Positions 27,855-39,628 of a DNA stretch of 64,000 nucleotides are shown piece after piece (position 1 is the stretch's first letter; each line of letters begins with the position of its first letter). A program made the translations under genes and the position numbers. The stretch comes from Lonsdalea iberica (lineage in GTDB: Bacteria; Pseudomonadota; Gammaproteobacteria; Enterobacterales; Enterobacteriaceae): positions 1 through 64,000 of the forward strand of contig NZ_LUTP01000001.1 in the NCBI RefSeq assembly GCF_002111585.1. Reading direction: 5' to 3'. The notes under the pieces are model-generated. The model did no database searches and was not told the origin of the DNA. It worked only from the letters and a program-made list of their open reading frames with translations.

Positions 27855-29141
27855 TTGTTTGACCGTTATGAAGCCGGTGAACGGGCCATACTAGTTCATA
27901 TTCACTTTTCCCAAGAGAAAGATACTGAAGATCTGCTGGAGTTCGAATCTCTAGTGTCTTCTGCCGGAATCGAATCGCTACAGGTGATCACCGGTAGTCG
28001 CAAAGCGCCTCATCCCAAGTATTTTGTCGGCGAGGGTAAAGCAGAAGAGATCGCCAAGGCGGTTAAAGAAACCGACGCTTTCGTCGTGCTGTTCAATCAC
28101 GCTTTATCACCCGCACAGGAGCGAAATCTCGAGCGTCTGTGCGAATGCCGGGTCATTGACCGGACCGGATTGATTCTTGATATTTTCGCCCAGCGCGCCC
28201 GCACCCATGAAGGGAAACTGCAGGTCGAGCTGGCGCAATTGCGCCATCTGGCTACGCGTCTGGTGCGTGGCTGGACTCACCTGGAACGCCAAAAGGGCGG
28301 GATAGGGCTGCGAGGCCCCGGTGAAACACAGCTTGAAACCGACCGTCGTCTGCTGCGCAACCGCATTAGTCTGATTTTGTCGCGCCTTGTCCGCGTGGAA
28401 AAACAGCGAGAGCAGGGAAGACGTGCCCGTACGCGTGCGGATGTGCCTACGGTATCGCTGGTGGGGTATACCAACGCCGGTAAATCCACGTTGTTTAATC
28501 AAATGACAGCCGCGGATGTGTATGCTGCCGATCAGCTATTCGCCACGCTGGATCCCACGCTCCGTCGGATCGATGTGGCTGACGTGGGCGATACTGTCCT
28601 GGCGGACACCGTCGGGTTTATTCGCGAACTGCCTCACGATCTGGTCGCGGCATTTAAAGCTACGCTGCAGGAAACCCGTCAGGCGTCGTTGTTGCTTCAC
28701 ATCGTTGATGCGGCCGATCCCCGCATGGACGAAAATATTGACGCGGTTAACGAGGTGCTGACGGAAATCGAAGCCGATGAAATTCCGACGCTGCTCGTCA
28801 TGAATAAAATCGATGCGCTGGACAATTTCGCTCCGCGTATCGATCGCAATGCAGAGCATCAACCGGTTAGAGTCTGGCTGTCGGCGCAAACCGGCGAAGG
28901 AATACCTCTGCTGTTTCAGGCATTGACCGAACGGTTGTCTGGGGAGATCGCACAGTACTCCTTGCAATTGCCTCCGCAGGAGGGGCGTCTGCGCAGCCGC
29001 TTTTATCAGCTTCAGGCAATAGAAAAAGAATGGATAGAAGAAGACGGCAGCGTGGGTCTGGTAATCAGAATGCCTATCGTCGACTGGCGTCGTCTCTGTA
29101 AGCAGGAGCAGCAATTAGAAGATTATATCGTCGAAGTATAG
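27855..29141 (+). CDS. hflX: GTPase HflX, ribosome-splitting factor
   Basis: A 428-residue Obg-HflX-type GTPase that binds the 50S subunit and rescues stalled ribosomes, notably after heat shock. The N-terminal HflX domain includes [19 protein letters not shown]; the family glycine loop [18 protein letters not shown] precedes the G domain, whose G1 is [11 protein letters not shown] (near 205), G3 [14 protein letters not shown] and G4 NKID. The start is TTG with GAGAGG upstream, giving the same N terminus as E. coli (MFDRYEAGE). Confidence 0.97.
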   Translation: MFDRYEAGERAILVHIHFSQEKDTEDLLEFESLVSSAGIESLQVITGSRKAPHPKYFVGEGKAEEIAKAVKETDAFVVLFNHALSPAQERNLERLCECRVIDRTGLILDIFAQRARTHEGKLQVELAQLRHLATRLVRGWTHLERQKGGIGLRGPGETQLETDRRLLRNRISLILSRLVRVEKQREQGRRARTRADVPTVSLVGYTNAGKSTLFNQMTAADVYAADQLFATLDPTLRRIDVADVGDTVLADTVGFIRELPHDLVAAFKATLQETRQASLLLHIVDAADPRMDENIDAVNEVLTEIEADEIPTLLVMNKIDALDNFAPRIDRNAEHQPVRVWLSAQTGEGIPLLFQALTERLSGEIAQYSLQLPPQEGRLRSRFYQLQAIEKEWIEEDGSVGLVIRMPIVDWRRLCKQEQQLEDYIVEV

Positions 29142-29203
29142 TCTGATGAACTCTGGGACATTTGACCCCGAAGAACACCTATCATAATGAATGGAGCTAA
29201 AAC

Positions 29204-30445
29204 ATGGCGTGGAATCAGCCCGGTAATAACGGACAGGACCGCGACCCGTGGGGGAGCAGCAATAAAAATAGCGGCAACTCTGGCGGAAATAACAAAGGTG
29301 GCCGAGATCAGGGACCACCGGATCTTGACGACATCTTCCGCAAACTGAGCAAAAAGCTCGGTGAGCTGGGCGGTGGAAAAAAATCAGGTTCCGGCGGCGG
29401 GAGTTTCGGCTCTGGCGGACGTATCTTGGGTGTCGTGGTGGTCGTCGCCGCCGTGATCTGGGCGGCGAGCGGTTTTTATACCATTAAAGAAGCCGAGCGC
29501 GGCGTTGTGACTCGTTTCGGTAAATTCAGCCATCTGGTCAGCCCTGGCCTGAACTGGAAACCCACGTTTATTGATGACGTACGAGCGGTCAACGTCGAAT
29601 CTGTGCGCGAACTGGCGACGTCCGGCGTGATGCTGACGTCGGATGAGAACGTAATCCGCGTTGAAATGAACGTACAGTACCGCGTCACACAGCCGGAGCA
29701 GTATCTGTTCAGCGTGACCAACGCGGACGATAGTCTGCGTCAGGCGACCGACAGCGCGCTGCGCGGCGTCATCGGCAAATACACGATGGACAAGATTCTG
29801 ACCGAAGGCCGTACCATCGTGCGTACCGATACCCAACGTGTTCTGGAAGAAACCGTTCGTCCTTACAACATGGGTATCACGCTACTCGACGTCAACTTCC
29901 AGGCCGCTCGTCCGCCGGAAGAAGTGAAAGCCGCGTTCGACGATGCCATCGCCGCGCGTGAGAACGAACAGCAGTACATCCGTGAAGCGGAAGCCTATGC
30001 CAATGAAGTTCAGCCGCGTGCGAACGGTCAGGCTCAGCGTATTCTGGAAGAGGCTCGCGCCTACAAGACACGTACCGTTCTGGAAGCGCAAGGTGAAGTG
30101 GCTCGTTTTGCTCGCGTGTTGCCGGAATACAAGGCCGCGCCGGAGATCACTCGTGAACGTCTCTACATCGAAACCATGGAACGTGTGTTGAGCAGCACCC
30201 GCAAAGTGCTGGTGAACGACAAAGGCGGCAACCTGATGGTGCTGCCGTTGGAACAGATGCTGCGTGGTCAGAACATCACGGGCGGCAACGCGACCAACAC
30301 GGTTGCACCGCTGCGTAATTCCTCGTCTAACAACGGTTCGAGCAGCAGCTACAATTCTTCGCGCAGCAGCATTAACGGCAACATCATGGATCAGCGCCGG
30401 GCCAACGCCCAGCGGGATGAGATCACACGAGTAGGGAGAGAATAA
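29204..30445 (+). CDS. hflK: FtsH protease modulator HflK
   Basis: A 413-residue SPFH/prohibitin-type inner-membrane protein. The cytoplasmic N terminus is Gly/Asn/Lys-rich, one membrane helix follows near residues 78-96 (LGVVVVVAAVIWAASGF), then a periplasmic SPFH domain (ERGVVTRFGKF) and a long coiled coil (EAYANEVQPRANGQAQRILE). With HflC it builds a cage around FtsH and tunes its proteolysis. The C terminus is Asn/Ser-rich. hflC begins 3 bases after its stop. Confidence 0.97.
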   Translation: MAWNQPGNNGQDRDPWGSSNKNSGNSGGNNKGGRDQGPPDLDDIFRKLSKKLGELGGGKKSGSGGGSFGSGGRILGVVVVVAAVIWAASGFYTIKEAERGVVTRFGKFSHLVSPGLNWKPTFIDDVRAVNVESVRELATSGVMLTSDENVIRVEMNVQYRVTQPEQYLFSVTNADDSLRQATDSALRGVIGKYTMDKILTEGRTIVRTDTQRVLEETVRPYNMGITLLDVNFQAARPPEEVKAAFDDAIAARENEQQYIREAEAYANEVQPRANGQAQRILEEARAYKTRTVLEAQGEVARFARVLPEYKAAPEITRERLYIETMERVLSSTRKVLVNDKGGNLMVLPLEQMLRGQNITGGNATNTVAPLRNSSSNNGSSSSYNSSRSSINGNIMDQRRANAQRDEITRVGRE

Positions 30446-30448
30446 TCA

Positions 30449-31444
30449 ATGCGTAAGTCAGTACTATTTATTCTGATCCTGGTACTTATGGTGATCTACG
30501 CTTCACTGTTTGTCGTACAGGAAGGGCAGCGCGGGATCGTCATGCGCTTCGGCAAAGTCCTGCGTGACGATGAGAACAAGCCGCTCATTTATGAGCCGGG
30601 TCTGCACGTCAAGATCCCGGTCCTTGAATCTGTGAAGACCTTGGATGCCCGTATTCAGACCATGGAAAACCAGGCCGATCGCTTTATCACCAAAGAGCAG
30701 AAAGACCTGATTGTCGACTCTTACATCAAATGGCGTATCAGCGATTTCAGCCGTTACTACCTGGCGACCGGCGGTGGCGATATCTCCCAGGCCGAGGTGC
30801 TGCTGAAACGTAAATTTAACGACCGTCTGCGTTCCGAAATCGGACGTCAGGATGTGAAAGGCATCGTGACGGACTCTCGTGGTCAATTGATGATGGACGT
30901 ACGTGACGCGTTGAACACCGGCACGGGTGAGACCACAGAAGCCGATAACGCCATCGCCTCTGCCGCCGCGCGTGTAGAGCAGGAAACCAGCGGCGAGTTG
31001 CCGCATGTGAATCCGAACAGCATGGCTGCGTTGGGGATCCAGGTGATCGACGTGCGTATCAAACAGATCAACCTGCCGACGGAAGTATCGGATGCGATCT
31101 TCCAACGTATGCGCGCCGAACGTGAAGCCGTTGCTCGTCGTCATCGTTCACAGGGTCAGGAACAGGCTGAGAAGCTGAAAGCCACTGCGGATTATGAAGT
31201 GACGCGTACACTGGCGGAAGCTGAGCGTGAAGGCCGTATGACGCGCGGTGAAGGCGATGCCGAGTCTGCGAAACTGTTCGCCAACGCATTCAGTCAGGAT
31301 CCGGATTTCTATGCCTTTATCCGTAGCCTGCGCGCGTATGAAAACAGCTTTAGCAGCGGTAATCAGGACGTTCTGGTGTTAAGCCCGGACAGCGACTTCT
31401 TCCGTTACATGAAGTCACCTGAGAAGACCGTGCCGGCACGCTAA
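30449..31444 (+). CDS. hflC: FtsH protease modulator HflC
   Basis: A 331-residue partner of HflK. An N-terminal membrane helix (VLFILILVLMVIYASLFVVQ) is followed by the SPFH domain (EGQRGIVMRFGKVL) and a coiled coil (RRHRSQGQEQAEKLKATADY). It lies 3 bases after hflK, so the two are co-expressed in matched amounts for the HflKC cage. A long hairpin follows the gene. Confidence 0.97.
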   Translation: MRKSVLFILILVLMVIYASLFVVQEGQRGIVMRFGKVLRDDENKPLIYEPGLHVKIPVLESVKTLDARIQTMENQADRFITKEQKDLIVDSYIKWRISDFSRYYLATGGGDISQAEVLLKRKFNDRLRSEIGRQDVKGIVTDSRGQLMMDVRDALNTGTGETTEADNAIASAAARVEQETSGELPHVNPNSMAALGIQVIDVRIKQINLPTEVSDAIFQRMRAEREAVARRHRSQGQEQAEKLKATADYEVTRTLAEAEREGRMTRGEGDAESAKLFANAFSQDPDFYAFIRSLRAYENSFSSGNQDVLVLSPDSDFFRYMKSPEKTVPAR

Positions 31445-31473
31445 TTTTCGTTCCGCTGGTTAGCTAATACGCG

Positions 31474-31541
31474 GCCCGCGTTGTGTGTTGTCTGTGGCAG
31501 GTTTCCTGCCGCACAGTCAGCGCCCGACGCGGGCTTTTTTT
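31474..31541 (+). terminator. nested-hairpin terminator after hflC
   Basis: Outer stem GCCCGCGT (31474-31481) / ACGCGGGC (31527-31534) followed by seven Ts; the loop holds an inner hairpin formed by GGCAGG and CCTGCC arms. It ends 16 bases before the yjeT start, so yjeT depends on readthrough or a promoter inside the hairpin region. Confidence 0.7.
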
Positions 31542-31557
31542 ATGTCTGGAGTTCTCT

Positions 31558-31758
31558 ATGAGTGTATCTGTCTGGCTGGCCTTGGGGTTGGTGTTGATTT
31601 TTGAAGGGCTGGGGCCGCTACTGTTTCCCCGTATTTGGCGACGAATGATACTCGGTATCGCGCAATTGCCGGATGCGGTTTTGCGCCGTTTTGGGGGCGG
31701 AATAGTGGTCGCCGGTCTTGTGATCTACTACATGTTGCGTAGCCGCATGGACGGCTAA
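31558..31758 (+). CDS. yjeT: DUF2065 inner-membrane protein YjeT
   Basis: A 66-residue protein with two hydrophobic segments (VWLALGLVLIFEGLGPLLF and GGIVVAGLVIYYMLR) joined by a basic loop (PRIWRRMILGIAQ), typical of DUF2065. Function is unknown. ATG 31558 has GGAG upstream; the longer in-frame version would read through the terminator. As in E. coli it lies between hflC and purA. Confidence 0.9.
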   Translation: MSVSVWLALGLVLIFEGLGPLLFPRIWRRMILGIAQLPDAVLRRFGGGIVVAGLVIYYMLRSRMDG

Positions 31759-31825
31759 AATTGGCGACAGATTTCTGCGCAAACGTGTGCTAAAAAGTAC
31801 TGAAAGCATACAAATGAGATGTTAG

Positions 31826-33157
<1,332 letters not shown>

Positions 33158-33183
33158 TGTAACCGGGTGCTTAGAACGACGAA

Positions 33184-33209
33184 AGGACGGGATATTCCCG
33201 TCCTTTTTC
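33184..33209 (+). terminator. purA terminator
   Basis: AGGACGGGA-TAT-TCCCGTCCT perfect stem followed by five Ts. Confidence 0.85.
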
Positions 33210-33273
33210 TTTTGTTCCGACCGAGAGACAATTCGCTGTAAGAGTAAGGGGGAGTATCCCCTTGCTCAGGCCA

Positions 33274-34647
33274 TCAGCTCTTTGTCTGCACCTGTTTTTG
33301 GAACGTTTCCAGCAGCTTTTCATGAATATTGCCGAACCCGCCGTTGCTCATGACTAATACATGATCACCGGGCTGTGCGGTTTTGGCGACCATATCCACT
33401 AGCGTGTCAATATCCGCACTCCAATGCGTCGGCTGCACGCAAGATTCTGCTACTTCTGCGACCTGCCAGGAGATATGCTGTGGCTGGAACAGGAAGACTT
33501 CATCCGCGCGTCCCAGCGAGGGAGCTAACTCGGTTTTGCAGTGCCCCAGTTTCATGGTGTTGGAGCGAGGTTCCAGTACGGCCAAGATTCTCGCCGTGCC
33601 GCCGACTTTGCTGCGAAGGGCAGCCAGTGTGGCCAGTATAGCTGTCGGGTGATGCGCGAAATCATCATAAACGGTAATGCCGTTCGCGGTGCCGCGCTGT
33701 TCCAGGCGGCGGCGCGCATTGATGAAGTGACCCAGCGCGCGGCAGGCTTCCGCCGGCGGAACGCCGACATGGCGGGCGGCGGCGATCGCCATCAGGCCAT
33801 TATGCATGTTGTGTTCGCCAACCAGGCTCCACTCGACTTCACCGACCAATTCTTCGTTCAGATAAACCTGAAAAATGCTGGAGTCCGGCACGCTCTTCTT
33901 CGCCTTCCAGATACCATCGTCACCGACCAGCTCCTGTTCGCTCCAGCATCCCATCGCCATGACTTGTTTCAGCGGTTGATCGTTGCAGGGAACAAGGATT
34001 CGGCCTGTTCCCGGCACCAACCGCACGAGATGGTGGAACTGTTTCTGAATCGCCTTCAGATCGTCGAAGATATCGGCATGATCGAATTCGAGGTTATTCA
34101 GAATCAGCGTTCGTGGACAGTAATGAACGAACTTGGAGCGTTTGTCGAAGAAGGCGCAATCATATTCGTCAGCTTCCACGACGAAGAACGGGCTATCGCC
34201 CAACCGCGCAGAAACGTCGAAGTTGCCGGGTACGCCGCCAATGACGAAGCCGGGATTGTAGCCGCAGGCTTCCAATATCCAGGTCACCATCCCGGCGGTC
34301 GTGGTTTTGCCGTGGGTTCCCGCGACGGCAATCACCCAGCGCTCACGCAACACGTAGTCGTGGAGCCATTGCGGCCCGGAGACATAAGGCATGTTCCGTT
34401 CAAGCACGGCTTCGACGCAGGGATTACCACGGGACATAGCGTTACCGATGATAACGAGGTCTGGTTGAGGCTCCAGCTGCGAAGGATCGTATCCCTCAAT
34501 CAGGGTGATCCCCTGTTCTTCGAGTAGTGTACTCATGGGGGGATAGACGTTGGCATCTGAGCCAGTCACCTGATGTCCCAGCGAGCGGGCCAGCAGCGCG
34601 AGCCCTCCCATGAAGGTGCCGCAGATACCTAATATATGAATGCGCAT
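33274..34647 (-). CDS. mpl: UDP-MurNAc:L-Ala-gamma-D-Glu-meso-DAP ligase
   Basis: A 457-residue Mur-ligase-family enzyme that attaches recycled murein tripeptide to UDP-MurNAc. Visible are the N-terminal ICGTFMGGLALLARS, the P-loop AGTHGKTTTAGMV (near 110), the carboxylated-Lys/acidic region VVEADEYDCAFFD, GEHNMHNGLMAIAA and the C-terminal VYDDFAHHPTAI. It is divergent from fbp with 167 bases between, the same pair order as in E. coli. Confidence 0.97.
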   Translation of the reverse strand: MRIHILGICGTFMGGLALLARSLGHQVTGSDANVYPPMSTLLEEQGITLIEGYDPSQLEPQPDLVIIGNAMSRGNPCVEAVLERNMPYVSGPQWLHDYVLRERWVIAVAGTHGKTTTAGMVTWILEACGYNPGFVIGGVPGNFDVSARLGDSPFFVVEADEYDCAFFDKRSKFVHYCPRTLILNNLEFDHADIFDDLKAIQKQFHHLVRLVPGTGRILVPCNDQPLKQVMAMGCWSEQELVGDDGIWKAKKSVPDSSIFQVYLNEELVGEVEWSLVGEHNMHNGLMAIAAARHVGVPPAEACRALGHFINARRRLEQRGTANGITVYDDFAHHPTAILATLAALRSKVGGTARILAVLEPRSNTMKLGHCKTELAPSLGRADEVFLFQPQHISWQVAEVAESCVQPTHWSADIDTLVDMVAKTAQPGDHVLVMSNGGFGNIHEKLLETFQKQVQTKS

Positions 34648-34814
34648 ACGTTTCCCAACTGTCTACAAAAGTCCGACTTATTCTAACGCTACGGATAGTT
34701 CTCAAGAAATGGATTTGACTATGTGCTCGCTTTCTCTTTGGGCTACACTGCAAACGCAAACGTTGGCGGTACATAATTAGACCGCTTTTCATCTGCTGAC
34801 TATGGAATAGTGTT

Positions 34815-35819
34815 ATGAAAACGTTAGGCGAATTCATCGTCGAAAAACAGCACGATTTCTCACATGCCACGGGTGAACTCACCGCGTTGCTGTCTGCAAT
34901 CAAGCTGGGCGCGAAAATCATTCACCGCGACATTAACAAAGCGGGTCTGGTGGATATTTTAGGCACCAGTGGTGTTTCCAATGTGCAGGGCGAAGTACAG
35001 ATGAAATTAGATCTGTACGCTAATGAAAAGTTGAAGGCGGCGCTCAAGGCGCGTGGTGAAGTCGCCGGTATCGCTTCCGAAGAAGAGGACGAAATCGTCA
35101 TCTTCGAAGGTGAGCGTTCCGAAAATGCAAAGTATGTTGTGTTGATGGACCCGCTGGACGGCTCCTCCAACATCGATGTAAACGTTTCAGTCGGCACCAT
35201 TTTTTCAATCTACCGACGTATTACTCCGCTGGGCTCTCCGGTGACCGAGGCCGATTTTCTGCAGCCCGGCAGCAAGCAGGTCGCCGCTGGCTATATCGTT
35301 TACGGCTCCTCGACCATGCTGGTCTACTCCACCGGTCACGGGGTTCATGCCTTTACCTACGATCCCTCACTGGGTGTTTTTTGCCTGTCACATGAACGAG
35401 TTCGCTTCCCTGAAACGGGAAACACTTACTCCATCAACGAAGGCAACTACATCAAATTCCCGCAGGGCGTGAAAAAGTACATCAAGTATTGCCAGGAGCA
35501 GGATGAGGCCACGATGCGGCCTTATACATCCCGTTATATCGGATCGCTGGTGGCGGATTTCCACCGTAACCTGCTGAAAGGCGGGATTTATCTCTACCCG
35601 AGTACGGCCAGTTATCCGCAGGGCAAGCTGCGTCTGCTGTACGAATGCAACCCGATGGCGCTGCTGGCGGAGCAGGCGGGCGGTAAAGCCAGCGACGGAC
35701 ATCGCCGTATTCTGGATATCCAGCCGCAGAAACTGCATGAACGCGCGCCGTTCTTTGTGGGGACTGAGTCGATGGTGAACGACGTCGAGCGCTTCCTGCG
35801 CGAATATCCCGACGATTAA
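34815..35819 (+). CDS. fbp: fructose-1,6-bisphosphatase class I
   Basis: A 334-residue gluconeogenic phosphatase making fructose 6-phosphate. The metal and phosphate site [13 protein letters not shown] is near residue 113, EEED (~95) supplies metal ligands, and the active-site signature [20 protein letters not shown] is near 275. AMP inhibition is expected from the family. It ends before a strong terminator. Confidence 0.97.
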   Translation: MKTLGEFIVEKQHDFSHATGELTALLSAIKLGAKIIHRDINKAGLVDILGTSGVSNVQGEVQMKLDLYANEKLKAALKARGEVAGIASEEEDEIVIFEGERSENAKYVVLMDPLDGSSNIDVNVSVGTIFSIYRRITPLGSPVTEADFLQPGSKQVAAGYIVYGSSTMLVYSTGHGVHAFTYDPSLGVFCLSHERVRFPETGNTYSINEGNYIKFPQGVKKYIKYCQEQDEATMRPYTSRYIGSLVADFHRNLLKGGIYLYPSTASYPQGKLRLLYECNPMALLAEQAGGKASDGHRRILDIQPQKLHERAPFFVGTESMVNDVERFLREYPDD

Positions 35820-35843
35820 CGGGAGACATCTCCAGACAAATAA

Positions 35844-35882
35844 AAAGGTGGCGCGTTCTTTCGACCGCGCCACCTTTCTTTT
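35844..35882. terminator. terminator after fbp
   Basis: AAAGGTGGCGCG / CGCGCCACCTTT, a 12-bp perfect stem with a 10-base loop, followed by T-rich sequence; symmetric enough to work for both strands. Confidence 0.85.
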
Positions 35883-35933
35883 GTGCGATATATCCCGACT
35901 TGGCGTTGACTCGTCGCTAGCTCCGAGTTAACG

Positions 35934-36350
35934 CTAGTGCTGCTCGAACCAGCTTTCAAGAATGACGACCGCCGAGGCGGAGTCGACGCTGCCTTTATCC
36001 AAAGCCCGAAAGCCGCCCTGAGCGAACAGTCCGGAGCGGGCTTCCACCGTGCTTAAACGCTCATCATGCAGTTCCACCGCAACGCCGAAGCGGCCGTGAA
36101 GGCGCTGAGCGAATTTTCTCGCACGGGCCGTCAGCGGCTGTTCCGTGCCATCCATATTGAGCGGCAGGCCGACTATCACCAGCTCAGGCTGCCATTCCCG
36201 TATTAGCTTCTCGACCTTCTGCCAGTCCGGCGTGCCGTCCTGAGCTTTGAAGGCTTGCAGCGGGCGGGCGGTGCGCGTTAGATCCTGACCGATGGCGACG
36301 CCGATGCTGCGGGTACCGAAGTCGAACGCCATGATGGTGCGGTGACTCAT
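35934..36350 (-). CDS. ruvX: RuvX/YqgF RNase H-fold resolvase, 16S rRNA processing
   Basis: A 138-residue RNase H-like protein. The acidic active-site pattern is present: [14 protein letters not shown] at the N terminus, VGLPLNMDG near 65, [10 protein letters not shown] near 100 and a late Asp in [13 protein letters not shown]. In E. coli it aids 16S rRNA 5' maturation and anti-termination. It overlaps the yqgE stop by one base and is the last gene of the sprT-to-ruvX strand group. Confidence 0.95.
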   Translation of the reverse strand: MSHRTIMAFDFGTRSIGVAIGQDLTRTARPLQAFKAQDGTPDWQKVEKLIREWQPELVIVGLPLNMDGTEQPLTARARKFAQRLHGRFGVAVELHDERLSTVEARSGLFAQGGFRALDKGSVDSASAVVILESWFEQH

Positions 36351-36913
36351 CAGGCGTGTCCCGCATCACTGGCGATCATATGGATATCCACGCCGAGCTT
36401 CTTCGCGGCGACGCGCCAACGGTCCGCTATTGGAGTGTGGAACAGGATGTCCTGATCGGCTGTGACGGTCAGCCAGGCATTGTCCAGCAGTTCGCTCTCA
36501 AGCTGTCCGCCTTCCCAGGCCGTATAACCCAGGGCGACCAGCGTATTATTGGGCTGGTCGACGGTACCCATCGTCTCCAGTACATCTTTGGACGTGGTGA
36601 TCATCGTATCGGGCGACACGGAGATGCTGGAGGCGAAGCCCGCCTGCGGGGTGTGCAGAATGAAGCCGCGGTCATCCGCCAGCGGACCGCCGGAAAAAAC
36701 CGGTTTGTCCAGCCGAATATCGGATTTTGACTCCGGCGGAGTGATTTTCAGTTTTTTCAAAATATCGTCGACGGTGAACTGTTCCATCGGTTTATTGATG
36801 ATCAGCCCCATCGCACCGTCTTCACCGTGTTCGCAGACGTATACCACGGACCGTTTGAATACCGGATCCTGCATGGCAGGCATCGCGATAAGAAAGTGAT
36901 GCTGTAAATTCAT
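36350..36913 (-). CDS. yqgE: YqgE/AlgH family protein
   Basis: A 187-residue DUF179 protein of unknown biochemical role. Family landmarks are [20 protein letters not shown] at the start, [35 protein letters not shown] and [15 protein letters not shown]. Length equals E. coli YqgE. It is coupled to ruvX by a TGATG overlap. Confidence 0.95.
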   Translation of the reverse strand: MNLQHHFLIAMPAMQDPVFKRSVVYVCEHGEDGAMGLIINKPMEQFTVDDILKKLKITPPESKSDIRLDKPVFSGGPLADDRGFILHTPQAGFASSISVSPDTMITTSKDVLETMGTVDQPNNTLVALGYTAWEGGQLESELLDNAWLTVTADQDILFHTPIADRWRVAAKKLGVDIHMIASDAGHA

Positions 36914-37020
36914 GGTCTGTTCTTATCGTTTTCTGTCGTTGTTTCGGTTCGCCGCCAGCCGACGAACCCGGCAGATGTGCATGGTCGACCGGGGATCGCT
37001 TCCAGGCCGTCGAAGAGTGC

Positions 37021-37974
37021 TCAGCGTGCGGACAGCCGCCGTTCAATGGCGTCCATCAGCATGCCGGTAATGGAGATGTCCGGGAACGCCGCTTCAATCT
37101 CACGTACGCAGGTCGGGCTGGTGACGTTGATCTCGGTCAGACGGTCGCCAATGATATCCAGGCCGACGAAAATCAGTCCTTTCTGTTTCAAGGTCGGGGC
37201 GACGGTACGGGCGATCCGCCAGTCGCTTTCGCTCAGCGGACGCGCTTCTCCCCGGCCGCCGGCGGCCAGATTACCGCGCGTTTCTCCCCCTTGCGGGATA
37301 CGGGCCAGGCAGTAAGGAACCGGTTCTCCGTCCACGACCAGTACGCGCTTATCGCCGTCTTTGATGGCGGGCAGATAGTTCTGCGCCATGCAGTAGCGGC
37401 TGCCGTGTTCGGTCAGCGTTTCGATGATGACCGACACGTTGGCGTCATCCTGTTTCAGGCGGAAGATCGAGGCGCCCCCCATGCCGTCCAGCGGCTTGAG
37501 GATGACGTCTTTATGCTGCTGGTGGAACTCGCGAAGTTTGTCGGCGCGGCGGGTGACCAGCGTCGCGGGCGTCAGGTCGGCGAACCAGGCGGTAAATAGC
37601 TTTTCGTTGCAGTCGCGCAGACTTTGCGGTTTGTTAACGATCAGCGTGCCTTTTTCTTCAGCGCGTTCAAGAAGATAAGTGGCGTAGATGAACTCGGTAT
37701 CGAACGGCGGATCTTTACGCATCAGCACCACGTCCAGATCATGCAGGGCGATATCATGCGTGTCGCCGAACTGATACCAGCCGTCGTAATTGTGCTCGAC
37801 GCTTAGGCTGCGCGTGGTGGCGCGAGCTTCGCCCGCGTTCAGATAGAGATCGTCCATCTCCATATAATGCAGCTCCCAGCCTCTGCGCTGCGCTTCCAAC
37901 AGCATGGCGAAGCTGGTGTCTTTTTTTATGTTGATGGCTGCAATCGGGTCCATCACGATGCCGAGTTTGATCAT
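37021..37974 (-). CDS. gshB: glutathione synthetase
   Basis: A 317-residue ATP-grasp enzyme joining gamma-Glu-Cys and glycine. Visible are the N-terminal KLGIVMDPIAAINIKKDTSF, MRKDPPFDTEFIYATYLLE, the ATP-binding LKPLDGMGGASIFRLKQDD, RIPQGGETRGNLAAGGRGE and the metal-binding VGLDIIGDRLTEINVTSPTC. It follows rsmE by 12 bases on the same strand. Confidence 0.97.
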   Translation of the reverse strand: MIKLGIVMDPIAAINIKKDTSFAMLLEAQRRGWELHYMEMDDLYLNAGEARATTRSLSVEHNYDGWYQFGDTHDIALHDLDVVLMRKDPPFDTEFIYATYLLERAEEKGTLIVNKPQSLRDCNEKLFTAWFADLTPATLVTRRADKLREFHQQHKDVILKPLDGMGGASIFRLKQDDANVSVIIETLTEHGSRYCMAQNYLPAIKDGDKRVLVVDGEPVPYCLARIPQGGETRGNLAAGGRGEARPLSESDWRIARTVAPTLKQKGLIFVGLDIIGDRLTEINVTSPTCVREIEAAFPDISITGMLMDAIERRLSAR

Positions 37975-37986
37975 TCTCTTTCTCCT

Positions 37987-38721
37987 TTACCCCAGATCGC
38001 CGAATCGAACCTGCAATGCGGTGATTGCGGTAAGCGCTGTGGTTTCTGTACGCAGAACGCGAGGCCCCAACAGAATATCGGTAAAACCGTGTTCTGCCGT
38101 CATCGCAATTTCATCGGACGAAAGGCCGCCTTCCGGGCCAATCAGTAGCCGGACTCGCTGCACCGGCGTGGGCAGCGTATTGATGCTGTGTGTCGCCCGC
38201 GGATGCAGGTTCAGTTTTAACCCATTGTCCGGTTCCGCGCACCAGCTTTCCAGCGACAGGGGGGGACGGATGAGCGGAATACGGTTTCTACCGCACTGTT
38301 CGCAGGCGCCGATGGCGATTTTTTGCCATTGAGACAGCTTCTTCTCCAGACGTTCTCCGTCCAGCTTGACGCCGCAACGCTCTGAAAACAATGGGGTAAT
38401 TTCATTCACGCCCAGCTCGATGGATTTCTGGATGGTGAATTCCATTTTCTCACCGCGTGAAATCACCTGCCCGAGATGCAGATGCAGCGGAGACTCCCGG
38501 TCTTCCTGCTGCGCGGCGTTGTAGCATACCTGTACCCGTTTTTTGTCGGCCAGCAGAATTTCCGCATCGAAAATGCAGTTGCTGCCGTCAAATAACTGTA
38601 GCGCCTGACCGCGGTTCATGCGCAGGACGCGGCCGATATGATTGGCGGCGTCCGCGCTGAGGTCGGTTTCGCCGCCGTGGGGCGATAGCGTTTCGGGATG
38701 AAAAATGCGCGGTATTCGCAT
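37987..38721 (-). CDS. rsmE: 16S rRNA (uracil1498-N3)-methyltransferase
   Basis: A 244-residue SPOUT-class methyltransferase. The N-terminal PUA-like part begins RIPRIFHP; the catalytic knot includes [43 protein letters not shown] near 190 and [16 protein letters not shown]. It uses SAM to make m3U1498. A 113-base gap separates it from endA. Confidence 0.96.
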   Translation of the reverse strand: MRIPRIFHPETLSPHGGETDLSADAANHIGRVLRMNRGQALQLFDGSNCIFDAEILLADKKRVQVCYNAAQQEDRESPLHLHLGQVISRGEKMEFTIQKSIELGVNEITPLFSERCGVKLDGERLEKKLSQWQKIAIGACEQCGRNRIPLIRPPLSLESWCAEPDNGLKLNLHPRATHSINTLPTPVQRVRLLIGPEGGLSSDEIAMTAEHGFTDILLGPRVLRTETTALTAITALQVRFGDLG

Positions 38722-38834
38722 TGATGTTCTGGCCTTTACGTCATGTCTGTCGGAATGGGCGGATCGCCCAGATGGAGCCCACCACCGTCCTCGGAGGGTG
38801 GCGTTTAGGACCTAAGCTATAGTAGGTAGCCGGA

Positions 38835-39533
38835 TCACAGCTGGCAAGCTTGTTGCACGTAGGGGTTGTGATTGCCTTGAACCTGGGCGATGCGATTGTC
38901 GCGAGTGCATTCCCACTGCGTCACGGGATACAGCCGGTTCCAGGCTTCAAATAGCTGGGTCTGCTGGCGGGAAAGCGTCAGATGATAGCGGTCGCGCATA
39001 TAAAAATAGGTACGGGCAATCGGGCCGCGAGCGCGTGCGGGCGGTTCAGCCATCTTGTTTTTAAAGTCGATTTTCATCTCGCACTGACCGTACTGCCTCT
39101 CATCGCCGTTCCACTGGTTATACATCAGATTGCCGCGGTCGCCGTTGACTTCGCCGATGGCCGGCTCCAGGTTATGCAGGTCGGTTTCCATTTCGCGGTA
39201 GACCTCATCCTGCTCGCAGTTCTTGCGCCCGCCGTTCTGCCAGCATTGGCGCTGATGGCCGAATTGCCAGGCCGGGACGACGTGTTCCCATTCGATGCGG
39301 CTGGCGCGATTGGCGTTCTTGCGAACTTCATAACCGCAGGATTGCAGGTCGGGGATTCCTTTTTTACCCTGCCAGATGATGCGGCAACCGCAATAGAAGC
39401 TGCCTGGCGCGTCTTGGTTGATTTTCACCGCAGCGGCTTTGGCCTGAGTGAAACTATGGATTTCCTGGCTGAGCGCAGGAAAAGTAATCAGGCTGTAGCC
39501 TACGGTAGCGATAACAAGAGTTTTGCGAAGCAT
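38835..39533 (-). CDS. endA: periplasmic DNA-specific endonuclease I
   Basis: A 232-residue exported nuclease with a signal peptide ([19 protein letters not shown]). The catalytic core is [18 protein letters not shown] (beta-beta-alpha-metal His), followed by [18 protein letters not shown]. Several cysteines suggest the disulfides known for EndA. ATG 39533 gives the normal signal peptide; an upstream in-frame ATG at 39593 adds 20 residues without benefit. Confidence 0.95.
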   Translation of the reverse strand: MLRKTLVIATVGYSLITFPALSQEIHSFTQAKAAAVKINQDAPGSFYCGCRIIWQGKKGIPDLQSCGYEVRKNANRASRIEWEHVVPAWQFGHQRQCWQNGGRKNCEQDEVYREMETDLHNLEPAIGEVNGDRGNLMYNQWNGDERQYGQCEMKIDFKNKMAEPPARARGPIARTYFYMRDRYHLTLSRQQTQLFEAWNRLYPVTQWECTRDNRIAQVQGNHNPYVQQACQL

Positions 39534-39628
39534 GTTCCAAAGCGCCTTGGGCAGAAAAGCGTGCAGAGTACCGGAAGCCCTCCGGTGAGGCAACGCTGCG
39601 CCTGGTCGGAATAAACTGGAATATTGGG

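Noticed and set aside
33541-34527. 328-codon plus-strand frame inside mpl
   Set aside because: It is the complement of a well-recognised mpl gene; a shadow frame.
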